Positions 7,147 to 15,878 of a stretch of 41,354 nt of DNA are shown one piece after another; positions within the stretch are counted from its first letter, which is position 1, and each line of letters starts with the position of its first letter. This stretch comes from Nocardioides stalactiti (GTDB lineage Bacteria > Actinomycetota > Actinomycetes > Propionibacteriales > Nocardioidaceae): contig NZ_JACEFC010000014.1 of assembly GCF_014180715.1 (NCBI RefSeq), forward strand, positions 13,059 to 54,412, given 5' to 3'. A model generated the notes under the pieces. It saw nothing but the letters and a program-made list of their open reading frames with translations, was not told the DNA's origin and ran no database searches. A program made the translations under genes and the position numbers.

Positions 7147-7998
7147 ATGAAGCTCCCCCAGCTGTCCTTCGGCAAGGTGCTGGGCGGCACTGCCGTTGTC
7201 CTGGTCGTCACCACCGGTACGGCGGTCGCGGCCGACACCGTCGGCAGCGCCGACATCATCAACGAGTCGATCGTCAGCATCGACATCAAGAACGACAGCA
7301 TCACCGGTGCCGACATCAAGGCAGAGACGGTGGGGAGTGCCGACATCCTCAACGCCTCGATCAAGGGGGTGGACATCACCGACGGGACCGTCGGCAGCAT
7401 CGACATCCTCAACGAGACGATCCGGACCGCCGACATCCTCAACGGGGAGATCCTCGGCGAGGACCTCGCCGACGGCACGCTGACGTCAGCCCAGGTCCTC
7501 GACGAGACGTTGACCTCCGCAGACATTCTCGACTCCTCGATCGGCAACGCCGACCTCGGGGACGACGTGGTCACCTCGAACAAGGTCGTCAACGAGTCGC
7601 TGACCAACGCCGACCTGGGCGTCGACTCGGTGCAGGCCGCAGAGATCCAGGACAGCGCCATCGACTCGGGTGAGATCGAGGACTTCAGCCTGAGCAACCA
7701 GGACATCAGTGTCTTCTTCGCCCAGGTGCGCGCCAACGCGACGCTGGCCAACGAGTGCTCCAACTGTGGCATCACTTCGTCGGACGCTGCCGGTGCGGGC
7801 GCCTACGTGGTGGACTTCAACCACCCGATCGTGAATTGCGCTTTCTTCGGCAGCCTGGGGGACTCCCTCACCAGCACAACCTCCGGCGAGATCAGCGTCG
7901 TGGACCGGATCAACGTCCAGGACAGCGTGTACGTCGAGACGAGGAGCTCCGCGGGGACCCTGACGGACAAGGCGTTCAGCGTCCTCGTCGTCTGCTGA
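7147..7998 (+). CDS. Secreted decapeptide-repeat protein (paralog 2)
   Basis: Encodes 283 residues. The signal peptide (MKLPQLSFGKVLGGTAVVLV...TAVA) and roughly fifteen decapeptides (SIDIKNDSIT, SIDILNETIR, SADILDSSIG) closely match paralog 1. Several stretches are nearly identical at DNA level, for example around 5991-6055 and 7381-7445, so this is a tandem duplication. The C-terminal ~85 residues differ: they contain CSNCG, a further NCAFF and a final VVC, giving four cysteines that could form disulfides. GAGGT seven nt upstream supports ATG 7147. The function is unknown. The shared repeats with divergent C-terminal heads suggest a common scaffold with different tips. Confidence 0.85.
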   Translation: MKLPQLSFGKVLGGTAVVLVVTTGTAVAADTVGSADIINESIVSIDIKNDSITGADIKAETVGSADILNASIKGVDITDGTVGSIDILNETIRTADILNGEILGEDLADGTLTSAQVLDETLTSADILDSSIGNADLGDDVVTSNKVVNESLTNADLGVDSVQAAEIQDSAIDSGEIEDFSLSNQDISVFFAQVRANATLANECSNCGITSSDAAGAGAYVVDFNHPIVNCAFFGSLGDSLTSTTSGEISVVDRINVQDSVYVETRSSAGTLTDKAFSVLVVC

Positions 7999-8004
7999 CG
8001 GTGC

Positions 8005-8035
8005 GGTGGCCCGCCCCGAATCGGGGTCGGCCACC
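8005..8035. terminator. Bidirectional hairpin between convergent genes
   Basis: GGTGGCC (8005-8011) pairs with GGCCACC (8029-8035), and an inner CCCCGA/TCGGGG stem completes it. It lies between the stop of paralog 2 (7998) and the stop of yajQ (8046), so it can serve both. Confidence 0.6.
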
Positions 8036-8045
8036 GGCCACAGGG

Positions 8046-8537
8046 TCAGCGGTAGTTCGTGAACTGCACCGCGAACTCGTAGTCCTGCGCCTTCACCAGG
8101 GCCTGGACGGCCTGCAGGTCGTCGCGCTTCTTGGAGGAGATCCGCAGCTCGTCGCCCTGGATCTGCGCCTTGACGCCCTTGGGGCCCTCGTCGCGGATCA
8201 GCTTGCTGATCTTCTTGGCGTCCTCGGAGGTGATGCCCTCCTTGAGGGTGATGCCGATCTTGGACTGCTGGCCCGAGGCGCGGGGCTCGGAGGCGTCGAG
8301 GATCTTCAGCGACTGGTTGCGCTTGATGAGCTTGTCCTGGAACACGCTCAGGACGGCGCTGGCGCGGTCGTCGGCCGACGCCGTGATCTCGATCGCCTGG
8401 TCGCCCTTCCACTCGATGGTGGCCCCGGTGCCCTTGAAGTCGAACCGGGTGGAGATCTCGCGAGCCGTCTGGCCGAGCGCGTTGTCGACCTCCTGACGGT
8501 CGATCTTGCTGACGATGTCGAAGCTGGAGTCGGCCAT
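8046..8537 (-). CDS. yajQ: YajQ-family (DUF520) nucleotide-binding protein
   Basis: Encodes 163 residues, the normal family length. It starts [20 protein letters not shown] at ATG 8537, a highly conserved opening (SFDIVSK.D.QEVDNA). TRFDFKG and [10 protein letters not shown], near the C-terminus, are also typical. Family members bind nucleic acid or nucleotides, and some bind cyclic di-GMP; the cellular role is poorly defined. It is a single gene on the minus strand. It diverges from tRNA-Tyr, with about 120 nt between them, and converges on the secreted repeat gene. Identification is firm; the function is only broadly known. Confidence 0.93.
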   Translation of the reverse strand: MADSSFDIVSKIDRQEVDNALGQTAREISTRFDFKGTGATIEWKGDQAIEITASADDRASAVLSVFQDKLIKRNQSLKILDASEPRASGQQSKIGITLKEGITSEDAKKISKLIRDEGPKGVKAQIQGDELRISSKKRDDLQAVQALVKAQDYEFAVQFTNYR

Positions 8538-8658
8538 GTGTCGTTCAGTCCCCTGGGTTTCTTGGACGGGCACGTGCTGCGCTATTGTTTCGCGTCGTTG
8601 CCGACCCGCCAACCTGGCCCCCTCCGGAGCCCGAAATGGCAGGTCGCGACACACCCCC

Positions 8659-8740
8659 GGCAGGTTGCCCGAGCGGCCAAAGGGAGCTGACTGTAAATCA
8701 GCCGGCAACGCCTACAGTGGTTCGAATCCACTACCTGCCA
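8659..8740 (+). tRNA. tRNA-Tyr (GTA)
   Basis: 82 nt with a long variable arm. The acceptor stem GGCAGGT/ACCTGCC closes, the anticodon stem GCTGA/TCAGC closes, and loop CTGTAAA gives anticodon GTA at 8693-8695. The T-loop is TTCGAAT. CCA is not encoded. It stands alone and is followed closely by a terminator. Confidence 0.97.
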
Positions 8741-8746
8741 CAGGGA

Positions 8747-8775
8747 GAAGCCCGGCCTCGACGAGGCCGGGCTTC
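8747..8775. terminator. Hairpin terminator after tRNA-Tyr
   Basis: A perfect 13-bp stem GAAGCCCGGCCTC / GAGGCCGGGCTTC with a GAC loop. It begins 6 nt after the tRNA and also faces the convergent gene that ends at 8794. Confidence 0.8.
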
Positions 8776-8793
8776 ACTGTTTCCCGGCCCTGG

Positions 8794-9594
8794 TCACTCG
8801 GGGAGGGCGTCAACGACGCGCATCTCGTCCAGCAGCCGATCGGTCAGGTCCGCGACCTCGTCGAGCTCGGCGTCGGAGAGCTGCCAGGAAGCGGTGCCGA
8901 TCGTGGTGAGGTCGGCCCATCCGCAGATCGCGCCGGCGCCGGGCAGTTCGGCGCACAGCAGCTCGATGCCCGGGACGGATGCCGGGAACGCATCGGGATC
9001 CATGACGCCCGCACCTCCGAGGAAGTTGGTCAGCGCCTGCTTCGGTGACTGCTCGAGCTCCTCACGCAAGCCAGTGGAGTCCGAGGTGTTGATGGCCTGC
9101 ACCACCACGGTTCGGAGGCCGTCCTGATAGCTCGTGACGACAGCGGTCGATCCGGGTTCCCTGTCGAGCAGCTTCTCGTCGATGACCTCCCGCTGCCGCT
9201 CCAGCGCGGCGCTCTCGGTCTTTCTCCACCCGAGGACGGTCGGCCGGTCCACGACATGTGAGCGCGCGTAGGTGCGCGACGCCTCCTGACGATCCTCGCG
9301 CTGCTCGACGAGGTCGGGCCCGAGCAGGAGCGCGATCCCGAGCGAGGCGACCACCGGCGGAGCGAGCAACGAGGCCGCCTCGCGCCATCGCTCTCGAGCC
9401 GCGGACCCGAGGAACCCGCCCGCCACGAATCCCATCAGTGCGGGAACGAGCAGCTCCCCGGCGACGGCCGCGTCGGTCTTGCCGGAGAGGTCACGAGGAA
9501 GAACCAGGACCAGCGCGGCGAGGTAGGCAGCACCGGCCGCGATCGCGGCCCGGGTCCAGGCGGCGCCGCCCGAGGTGTTCGCGTCGATGGTCAT
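8794..9594 (-). CDS. Membrane protein of unknown function
   Basis: Encodes 266 residues from ATG 9594. Three hydrophobic helices fill the first ~110 residues (AAIAAGAAYLAALVLVLP, LLVPALMGFVAGGFLG, VVASLGIALLLG). A polar domain of about 150 residues follows, with one face containing two cysteines (IELLCAELPGAGAICGW). I do not recognise the family. The upstream extension to 9675 is rejected because TACAGT lies 6 nt before ATG 9594, implying a leaderless mRNA. It diverges from the alpha/beta hydrolase gene. Confidence 0.7.
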   Translation of the reverse strand: MTIDANTSGGAAWTRAAIAAGAAYLAALVLVLPRDLSGKTDAAVAGELLVPALMGFVAGGFLGSAARERWREAASLLAPPVVASLGIALLLGPDLVEQREDRQEASRTYARSHVVDRPTVLGWRKTESAALERQREVIDEKLLDREPGSTAVVTSYQDGLRTVVVQAINTSDSTGLREELEQSPKQALTNFLGGAGVMDPDAFPASVPGIELLCAELPGAGAICGWADLTTIGTASWQLSDAELDEVADLTDRLLDEMRVVDALPE

Positions 9595-9600
9595 CGCGGA

Positions 9601-9606
9601 ACTGTA
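9601..9606 (-). promoter_or_regulatory. -10 element, leaderless start at 9594
   Basis: TACAGT on the minus strand with 6 nt (TCCGCG) to the ATG. Confidence 0.5.
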
Positions 9607-9680
9607 GCCAGAGAGCGAGCGGTCACACCCGACTCGGTCCACCGCCCCATCCGCCGAGCGCAGGTGGACGAACAACAGGG

Positions 9681-10529
9681 GTGAGGCGACCGACCGACCT
9701 GGCTGCGGCGGCGATGATGCACGCGAGCGCCCGGTTCACGGTCCGGTACGGCGAGGACCTGCAGTTCTCCGGCCGCGACCTGCCGGACCCGGTGCGGGTG
9801 CGCGTGCCGACGCGGTACGGCAAGGTGCCGGTCCTCGTGTACGGCGACCTCGGGCGGCCGGCGTACGTGCACCTGCACGGCGGCGCCTGGCTGATGCGCT
9901 ACCCCGCGATGGACGACTTCTGGTGCCGCTACCTGGCGGCCGAGGCCGGCGTGACGGTCGTCAACGTCGACTTCCGTGCCGGCCCCTACGTCACCTACCC
10001 GGTGGCGCAGCACGAGGCGCACGACGCGGCGGCCTGGGTGGCGGGGCAGGGCGCGCCGGTCGCCGTCGGCGGGTTCTCCTCGGGCGGTGGGCTGGCGGCG
10101 TCGGTGTGCCTGCAGGCCCGTGACCAGGGCACCTTCGTCCCCACCCTGCAGGTGCTCGGCGTCCCGGCGCTCGACGTCGCAGCGTCGGTCCCGCAGGGTC
10201 CGTCGGGGATGATCTCGTCGTCGCTGCGCGACCTGGTGCGACGCGTCTACTTCCCCGACCCCGCGTCGCGGTCGGAGCCCTACGCGTCGCCCGTGCTCGC
10301 CGAGGACCTCGGTGGCCTGCCGCCGGCCGTGGTCCTGACCGCCGAGCTCGACGCGCTGCGTCACGACGGGCGGCGCTACGTGGATCTGCTGCGTGCGGCC
10401 GGCGTGGAGGTGCTGCACGACGAGACCCCGGGCGCCGACCACTACTTCCTCAGCGCCGACCTCTCGCGGGCACGCCAGACGATGGCGCTCGTCGCCGAGG
10501 AGGTCAGGCGTCGGGCAGTGCCTGTCTGA
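9681..10529 (+). CDS. Alpha/beta hydrolase, hormone-sensitive-lipase-like
   Basis: About 282 residues from GTG 9681; ATG 9714 or 9717 are alternatives and no strong ribosome site decides. The HSL-family oxyanion motif HGGAW is at 66-70, the nucleophile elbow GFSSGG gives Ser133, and TAELDALRHDG and ADHYF near the end supply the catalytic Asp and His. Such enzymes hydrolyse short- to medium-chain esters in the cytoplasm. No signal peptide is seen. It stands alone, divergent from the membrane protein at 8794-9594. The substrate is unknown. Confidence 0.88.
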   Translation: MRRPTDLAAAAMMHASARFTVRYGEDLQFSGRDLPDPVRVRVPTRYGKVPVLVYGDLGRPAYVHLHGGAWLMRYPAMDDFWCRYLAAEAGVTVVNVDFRAGPYVTYPVAQHEAHDAAAWVAGQGAPVAVGGFSSGGGLAASVCLQARDQGTFVPTLQVLGVPALDVAASVPQGPSGMISSSLRDLVRRVYFPDPASRSEPYASPVLAEDLGGLPPAVVLTAELDALRHDGRRYVDLLRAAGVEVLHDETPGADHYFLSADLSRARQTMALVAEEVRRRAVPV

Positions 10530-10582
10530 GAGCGCTCTCGCCGTTGGTCCGACGCGCATTCGGCACCGCCAGGGCGCCGACC

Positions 10583-10588
10583 TAGGAT
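10583..10588 (+). promoter_or_regulatory. -10 element, leaderless start at 10595
   Basis: TAGGAT followed by 6 nt (CCGGGC) and the GTG start codon. Confidence 0.5.
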
Positions 10589-10594
10589 CCGGGC

Positions 10595-11317
10595 GTGCCT
10601 CGGACCCTGCTCGCGCTGCTGGCCTGCCTTTTCGTCGTCGGCTGCTCGAACGACGGCGACAACGCTGAGGGAGGCGGCAGTGGCCGGAATTCATCGGGCG
10701 CCGACGGCGGGCTGGCGTCCTGCGGTCTCGAGAAGGACACGCTGGTCCCCACGCTGAAGGCGGCCGTCCCGACCGAGTCGAGCGCCAGGGTGACGATGGA
10801 GATGAACGGCCCGGGGATCGAGATCACGTACGACGCGACCATGACCTACCGGCCGGGCGGCGTCGACATGGAGCTGAGCGCGGTCCAGGACGGTCGGGAG
10901 ATCGCTCTGGTCATTGTCGACGGCCGCATCTTCGTCGCCGACGCGAACGGTGCCTTCCGTGAAGTCTCCGACGACGACCCGACAGGCGCGCCTCTGCGCG
11001 ACGTCGCGGGCGACCTGGACTTCGTGGGGACGTTCGATGCGATGGAGGCAGGCATCGTCGACGTCGGTGCGGTCGACACCGCGACGATCGACGGGGCGCC
11101 CGCATGCCGCTACCGGATCGACGTCGACACGGCCGCCGCCTCCCAGGCCGAGGGCGATCCGGTGCCTCCCGGGATGCCCGACACCCTCACCTACCGGATG
11201 GTCGTGGACTCCGACGACCTCATCCGGGCAGTCGAGTTCTCGCTGCTCGGGGTCGAGGCCGAAGGGGAGCTCAACTGGATCGACCCGGTCGACATCGAGG
11301 TCCCCGAGGTCGGCTAG
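10595..11317 (+). CDS. Lipoprotein, possibly LppX/LprG-like
   Basis: Encodes 240 residues. The signal MPRTLLALLACLFVVGC gives a lipobox ending at Cys17, followed by a Gly/Ser/Asn-rich linker. The body (ARVTMEMNG.GIEITYDATMTYRPGGVDMELS..) has alternating strands that resemble the mycobacterial LppX/LprAFG lipoproteins, which carry lipids in a half-barrel. The match is by pattern only and other beta-rich lipoproteins are possible. One later cysteine occurs (GAPACRYRI). It appears monocistronic with a leaderless GTG start. Confidence 0.75.
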   Translation: MPRTLLALLACLFVVGCSNDGDNAEGGGSGRNSSGADGGLASCGLEKDTLVPTLKAAVPTESSARVTMEMNGPGIEITYDATMTYRPGGVDMELSAVQDGREIALVIVDGRIFVADANGAFREVSDDDPTGAPLRDVAGDLDFVGTFDAMEAGIVDVGAVDTATIDGAPACRYRIDVDTAAASQAEGDPVPPGMPDTLTYRMVVDSDDLIRAVEFSLLGVEAEGELNWIDPVDIEVPEVG

Positions 11318-11444
11318 GAATCCCGCGCTTCTCCTACCTGGCGCCACCGATGTTGACGCCGGGGCAACCGGCCTCGACCACCCTCCCGATCCGCACCCCG
11401 GCCAGCTCGGCCTCCTCGTCCACCTGATATCTGCGTCCTGGCGT

Positions 11445-12122
11445 TCATCGGGTCGTCTCCGGGCCCTGGTCGGGTGAGACGCGGCCTGATCGGACCCGCT
11501 CGGCAGCGGCGAGTACGTCGCGCCGCAGGTCCCGGGACGGCCGTCCTGCAGTCCTCAACGCGAGCGGTGTCTCCTGGTCCCCGGACGGAACGACGGTGGA
11601 GCCGTCGAAGAGGAAGCGGGACTGGGTGTTCACGAGGTAGGCGTCACCGGTCTCGGGATCGATGTCGAGAGCGAAGACGCCCGTGTCGCCGACCTCCAGC
11701 CACGGCAGTCCCTCGAGCTGGTAGCCCTGACGCTCAGAGCTCCAGCCCTCCTCGTCCAGGGTCAACGTGCGGGGAACCTGCTTCCGGGGCTGCGGGCCGG
11801 ACCACAGCACTTCGTCCACTGCGAGGGTCACGGCCCTGGACCGCGTGCTGTCCGGTGCTCCCGGGTCGCCGTGCCATCTCCCAGGCTCGGTCGCCGTCGC
11901 CTCGGCGACGACGACCAGGTCGGAGGTCGCCACCATCTCCGCGAGGCTCTCGAAGTGGTGGATCTCGCGCACGTGGGCGACGGACTCGGGCTCGTCGTCC
12001 CAGCCGTGGGGATCCTCGGTGTCCTGCTGCGTGGCGTTGCACCCGGCCGTGAGCATCAATGCGGCGCACCCTCCTGAGGCTGCCCGTCGCGCCCGCTGAC
12101 CTTTGGCGTTCCCGTGCTTCAT
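11445..12122 (-). CDS. Lipoprotein of unknown function
   Basis: Encodes 225 residues from ATG 12122, which follows a GGGGGAG ribosome site. The N-terminus is basic (KHGNAKGQRARRAA) with a hydrophobic core and lipobox LTAGC (Cys28). The mature part contains SLAEMVATSDLVVVAEATA and VTLAVDEVLWSG, a pattern seen in small secreted beta-rich proteins, but I cannot name a family. It lies 98 nt downstream of the iron transporter ATPase on the same strand and has its own ribosome site. A longer reading to 12173 is less likely. Confidence 0.7.
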   Translation of the reverse strand: MKHGNAKGQRARRAASGGCAALMLTAGCNATQQDTEDPHGWDDEPESVAHVREIHHFESLAEMVATSDLVVVAEATATEPGRWHGDPGAPDSTRSRAVTLAVDEVLWSGPQPRKQVPRTLTLDEEGWSSERQGYQLEGLPWLEVGDTGVFALDIDPETGDAYLVNTQSRFLFDGSTVVPSGDQETPLALRTAGRPSRDLRRDVLAAAERVRSGRVSPDQGPETTR

Positions 12123-12220
12123 CCGCTCCCCCTGACCTCGTCTCCGCTTGAACGATAGATCAGATTGGGACATTGGTCGAGACGGGAAGTCACGCCATGC
12201 GAACCTGCCCTCTCGGACCG

Positions 12221-13276
12221 TCAGGCGGGGAAGGAGACGACGTCGCCGACGACGCCGACACGGACCCGGTCGCCGGGCTGCGGCACCGACGTGGCCGGGG
12301 TGCGGGCGGCGAGGAGCTCGCCGGAGTCCAGGCGGACCCGGACGGTGGCGTCGTGGCCGTAGAAGCTGATGTCGACGACCTCGGCAGGGGCGCCGTCGCC
12401 CGTGTCCTGGCGGATCTGGATCTGCTCGGCGCGGACCGCGAGGCGCACGGGGCCCGGTTGCGCTGCCGTCCGGAGGGGGACGACGCCCAGGGCGCAGGTG
12501 GCCTCCGCGCGGTCACCGGCCGGCGCGTCGCCGTCGACCAGCGAGGCATGGCCGAGGAACGAGGCGACGCGCGGCTCCGCCGGGGTCAGGTAGACCGCGG
12601 CCGGTGCGTCGACCTGGAGGAACGAGCCGTCCATCATCACGGCGACCTGATCGGCGAGCGAGAGCGCCTCGCCCTGGTCGTGGGTGACGAGGAGCGCGGC
12701 GGCACCGGCGGTCCGGAGCGCCCGGGCGACGGCCCGGCCGGTGTCCTCGCGCAGCGACGCGTCGAGGGAGGAGAACGGTTCGTCCAGGAGGACCAACCGC
12801 GGTCGGGGGGCGAGCGCGCGCGCCAGCGCCACCCGCTGCTGCTGACCCCCGGACAGCTCGTGGGGGAAGCGGGTCGCCATCGCGGCGGGAAGCTCGACGA
12901 GCTCCAGCATCTCCGCGACCCGGGCGGCGCTGTCGGCGCGCTCGCTCGCGGCCAGGCCGAACGCGATGTTGCCCGCCACGTCGAGGTGCGGGAAGAGGGC
13001 GCCGTCCTGCGGCACGTAGCCGAGGCCGCGCAGCCGCGCGGGCACCGATCGGCGTCCCTCCACGACCGGTGTGCCGGCGACGGTGACGGTGCCGGCGGTC
13101 GGTGCCACGAAGCCCGCGACCGAGCGCAGCAGCGTGGTCTTGCCGCAGCCCGAGGGCCCCAGGATCGCGGTCACGCCATCGGTGACGACCAGGTCGAGCC
13201 CGCGCAGCACCGGCGTGCGCCCGTAGCCGGCCTCGAGCCCGCGGATCTCGAGGGCGGCGCCGTGGGGGGTGCTCAC
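12221..13276 (-). CDS. Ferric-type ABC transporter ATP-binding protein
   Basis: Encodes 351 residues from GTG 13276, whose GTGA overlaps the permease stop. Motifs: Walker A GPSGCGKTT at 40-48, Q-loop Gln90, signature LSGGQ at 141-145, Walker B LVLLDEP at 161-167, switch His199. The C-terminal ~110 residues are a TOBE-type domain (VRLAVRAEQIQIR). It resembles FbpC/PotA-class importers. It energises the permease encoded immediately upstream. It is the last of four overlapping genes controlled from the iron boxes near 18493. Iron as substrate is inferred from the partner binding protein. Confidence 0.93.
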   Translation of the reverse strand: MSTPHGAALEIRGLEAGYGRTPVLRGLDLVVTDGVTAILGPSGCGKTTLLRSVAGFVAPTAGTVTVAGTPVVEGRRSVPARLRGLGYVPQDGALFPHLDVAGNIAFGLAASERADSAARVAEMLELVELPAAMATRFPHELSGGQQQRVALARALAPRPRLVLLDEPFSSLDASLREDTGRAVARALRTAGAAALLVTHDQGEALSLADQVAVMMDGSFLQVDAPAAVYLTPAEPRVASFLGHASLVDGDAPAGDRAEATCALGVVPLRTAAQPGPVRLAVRAEQIQIRQDTGDGAPAEVVDISFYGHDATVRVRLDSGELLAARTPATSVPQPGDRVRVGVVGDVVSFPA

Positions 13277-14844
13277 TTCCCGCTCCTCAGGCTGAGGCTG
13301 CCGAGCAGCCAGGTGGACGGGACGGACAGCAGGACCAGCGCCAGCGCGTAGGGGGCGGCGGCGCCGTACGCGATCGAGGAGGCCTGGGACCAGAACTGCG
13401 TCGCGAGCGTATCGGTCCCCGTCGGGGCGAGCAGCAGGGTGGCGGTCAGCTCGGTGGCGACCGCGAGCGCGACGAGCGCGGTGGCGGCGGTCAGCCCGGG
13501 CAGCACCAGCGGCAGGGTGACCCGCCGTGCCACCTGCGGCCCGGTGCAGCCGAGGTTGCGGGCGACGTCCTCCAGCCCCGGCGGCACCAGCTCGAAGGTC
13601 GAGCGCACGCTGACGACCGCGCGCGGCAGGAAGAGGATCGTGTAGCCGACGAGCAGCACGACGACGGTCTGGTAGAGCGGCTGGACGACGCGGATCGACA
13701 CCGTCACCAGGGCGAGGGCGATGACGATGCCCGGCATCGCGCTCGCCGTGTAGACGCTGCGCTCGATCGCGGTGGTGATCAGGCCGCGGTGCCGGACGGC
13801 GAGCCAGACGACGGGTACGGCGACCAGGGTCGCCGCGACGCCGCCGGCGAACGCCAGCACCAGGGTCGTCGCCGACGCCTGGACCAGCTCCCCGACCTCG
13901 ATCCCGGTGGTGCTGCCGCGGAGCAGCCAGCGCACCAGGGCCCCGAGCGGCACGCCCAGTGCCCACACGGCGACGCCGGTGAGCGCGGCGACGACGGGCC
14001 AGCGGTAGCGGCCGAGAGGGATCCGGACCGGCTCGCCGCTGGTGCCGGAGCCGACCCGTGCCCGCCGACGATGGCCTCGCAGCACGGCCTCGATGCCGAG
14101 CAGGAGCAGGCAGAACGACACGAGCACCAGTGCCAGCAGCGTCGCCTCGGGACCGTTGAAGACGGTGGCGTACTGCTGGAGGACGGCCGTGGTGAGTGTC
14201 GGGTAGTTGAGGAGCGCGAGGGCGCCGTACTCGGCGAGGAGGTGGAGCCCCACCAGGAGCGCACCGCCGAGCACGGCCGGGCTGACGGCCGGCAGTGTGA
14301 CCCGGAGGAAGACGCTCCAGCCGCTGCGGCCCAGGGACGTCGCGACCTCCTCGACCGCCGGGTCGAGGCGCCGCAGGGCGGCGACGGTCGGCAGGTAGAC
14401 GAGCGGGAAGTAGGACAGGGTCACGACCATGACCGCGCCGCCGTAGGACTGGACGGCGTGCGTCGTCGAGACCCAGCCGTAGCCGTTGACGAAGGCCGGT
14501 ACCGCCAGCGGCGCGCACAGGACCCCGTGCCACCAGCCGCGGCCGGGCACGTCGGTGCGCTCGACCACCCAGGCGCCGGCGACGCCGAGCACCGTGCTGG
14601 CGACGACGCCGGCGACGAGCAGCCGGACCGTGTTCCACAGGAGCTCGCCGATGCGCGGCCGCCAGAGGAAGTCCGTCGCCTCCTTCGGCCCGAGCTCGGC
14701 GGTGGTCGCCAGGACGTACCCGAGGGGGACCAGTGCGAGCCCCGCGACCGCCAGGCCGACGAGGAGCAGCACGGGCGAGGCGCCCCCGGCGACGGGCCGA
14801 GGGCGCCTCGAGGGCCGCGGGGGTGCGGTGGCGACCGTGCTCAG
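13273..14844 (-). CDS. Ferric-type ABC transporter permease (fused, two-domain)
   Basis: About 523 residues from an apparent CTG, or 499 from GTG 14772. Two homologous permease halves (about 12 helices) are fused, as in FbpB/ThiP. Each half has its EAA-like coupling loop (RRLDPAVEEVATSLGRSGWS and VPPGLEDVARNLGCTGPQ). The coding frame overlaps the binding-protein stop as CTGA, the place where ATGA or GTGA overlaps normally occur, and GAGG lies 10 nt upstream. GTG 14772 starts right at helix 1 and would remove the basic cytoplasmic tail (RPSRRPRP) that the positive-inside rule favours. The true start needs proof; the protein family does not. Confidence 0.9.
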   Translation of the reverse strand: MSTVATAPPRPSRRPRPVAGGASPVLLLVGLAVAGLALVPLGYVLATTAELGPKEATDFLWRPRIGELLWNTVRLLVAGVVASTVLGVAGAWVVERTDVPGRGWWHGVLCAPLAVPAFVNGYGWVSTTHAVQSYGGAVMVVTLSYFPLVYLPTVAALRRLDPAVEEVATSLGRSGWSVFLRVTLPAVSPAVLGGALLVGLHLLAEYGALALLNYPTLTTAVLQQYATVFNGPEATLLALVLVSFCLLLLGIEAVLRGHRRRARVGSGTSGEPVRIPLGRYRWPVVAALTGVAVWALGVPLGALVRWLLRGSTTGIEVGELVQASATTLVLAFAGGVAATLVAVPVVWLAVRHRGLITTAIERSVYTASAMPGIVIALALVTVSIRVVQPLYQTVVVLLVGYTILFLPRAVVSVRSTFELVPPGLEDVARNLGCTGPQVARRVTLPLVLPGLTAATALVALAVATELTATLLLAPTGTDTLATQFWSQASSIAYGAAAPYALALVLLSVPSTWLLGSLSLRSGK

Positions 14845-15878
14845 AGGAAGCCGACCTCGGTGAGCAGGTCGACGACGGCCTCGGCGTCGAGGTCGGAGAC
14901 GTTGACCTGAGGCGGCTGGAGCTCCCCGAACGGCTTGACGCCCCCGAGCTCGACGGCCGGGTTGAGCGGGTACTCGAGGGCATAGCTGTCGGCGAGGATC
15001 TGCTGGCCCTCCTCGCTCACGAGGAACTCCACGAACTCGCGGGCCTCCTCCTTCATGTCGCTGGACTCGAGGACGCCGGCGCCGGAGATGCTCAGGAAGG
15101 CGCCCGGGTCCTGGTCGGTGAAGTAGTGCTGCTCGCTGCTGTCGTGGAGGTCGCCGTCCTCGGCGCGGTCCCGCTCCCAGTAGTAGTGGTAGACGATCCC
15201 GACGTCGGACTGACCGGAGTTCACGGCCTCGAGGGCGACCAGGTTGTTGTCGGCGACGGTGCCGTTCTCCTTGATGCCCTCGAGCCAGTCGCGGGTGGAG
15301 TCCTCGCCCTCGAGCTCGAGGACGGCGGCGACGATGGCCTGGAAGTCGGCGCCGGTCGGCGAGAACGTCAGGCGGCCGGCCCACTCCGGGTCAGCCAGGT
15401 CCATGATCGAGTCCGGCAGCTCGGACTCCTCGACGAGGTCGGTGTTGTAGACGAGCACGGTGGAGCGGGCGACGAACCCGGTCCACAGGCCGCTCTCGGG
15501 CCGGTACTGCGCGGGGATGGTGTCGAGGATGGACGAGGGCAGCTCGTCGAAGAGCCCCTCCGCCTCGACCTGCGACATCGCGGGGGAGTTCTCGGTGAGG
15601 AAGACGTCGGCGTCGGACGCGTCGCCCTCCTGGATGAGCTGGTTGGACAGCTCGAGGTCCTTGCCGTGGCGCAGCTCGACCTCGATGCCGGTGGCCTCCT
15701 CGAACGCCGGCGCGAGCTCCTCGATCAGCTGCTCGTGCTGGGCGTTGTAGATGACCAGCTTGTCCCCGCCGAACAGCCCGCACGACTGGAGGAGCGGAGC
15801 GGTGAGCGCGAGGGCGGCCAGGCCGACGAGGTGGCGGGCCGCCGGTCGGTTCCGTCGAGTACGGCGGAGGGTGGTCAT
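14841..15878 (-). CDS. Ferric-iron-binding lipoprotein (FbpA-like) of ABC transporter
   Basis: Encodes 345 residues. The basic signal peptide ends in lipobox LQSC (Cys33). YNAQHEQL (His48) matches the iron-ligand strand of FbpA-type proteins, and YHYYWERDRAE places the characteristic adjacent tyrosines at 232-233, used in this family to bind Fe3+. GADFQAIVAAV and PLNPAV are further family features. The protein should bind ferric iron or a simple chelate outside the membrane and pass it to the permease. The ATG overlaps the stop of the upstream adenylation-acyltransferase gene in a TGATG junction, so the two are translationally coupled. Confidence 0.92.
   Translation of the reverse strand: MTTLRRTRRNRPAARHLVGLAALALTAPLLQSCGLFGGDKLVIYNAQHEQLIEELAPAFEEATGIEVELRHGKDLELSNQLIQEGDASDADVFLTENSPAMSQVEAEGLFDELPSSILDTIPAQYRPESGLWTGFVARSTVLVYNTDLVEESELPDSIMDLADPEWAGRLTFSPTGADFQAIVAAVLELEGEDSTRDWLEGIKENGTVADNNLVALEAVNSGQSDVGIVYHYYWERDRAEDGDLHDSSEQHYFTDQDPGAFLSISGAGVLESSDMKEEAREFVEFLVSEEGQQILADSYALEYPLNPAVELGGVKPFGELQPPQVNVSDLDAEAVVDLLTEVGFL

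Noticed and set aside
11318-11444. Small gene between the two lipoproteins
   Set aside because: The open frames are extensions of out-of-frame shadows with no ribosome site or recognisable start.
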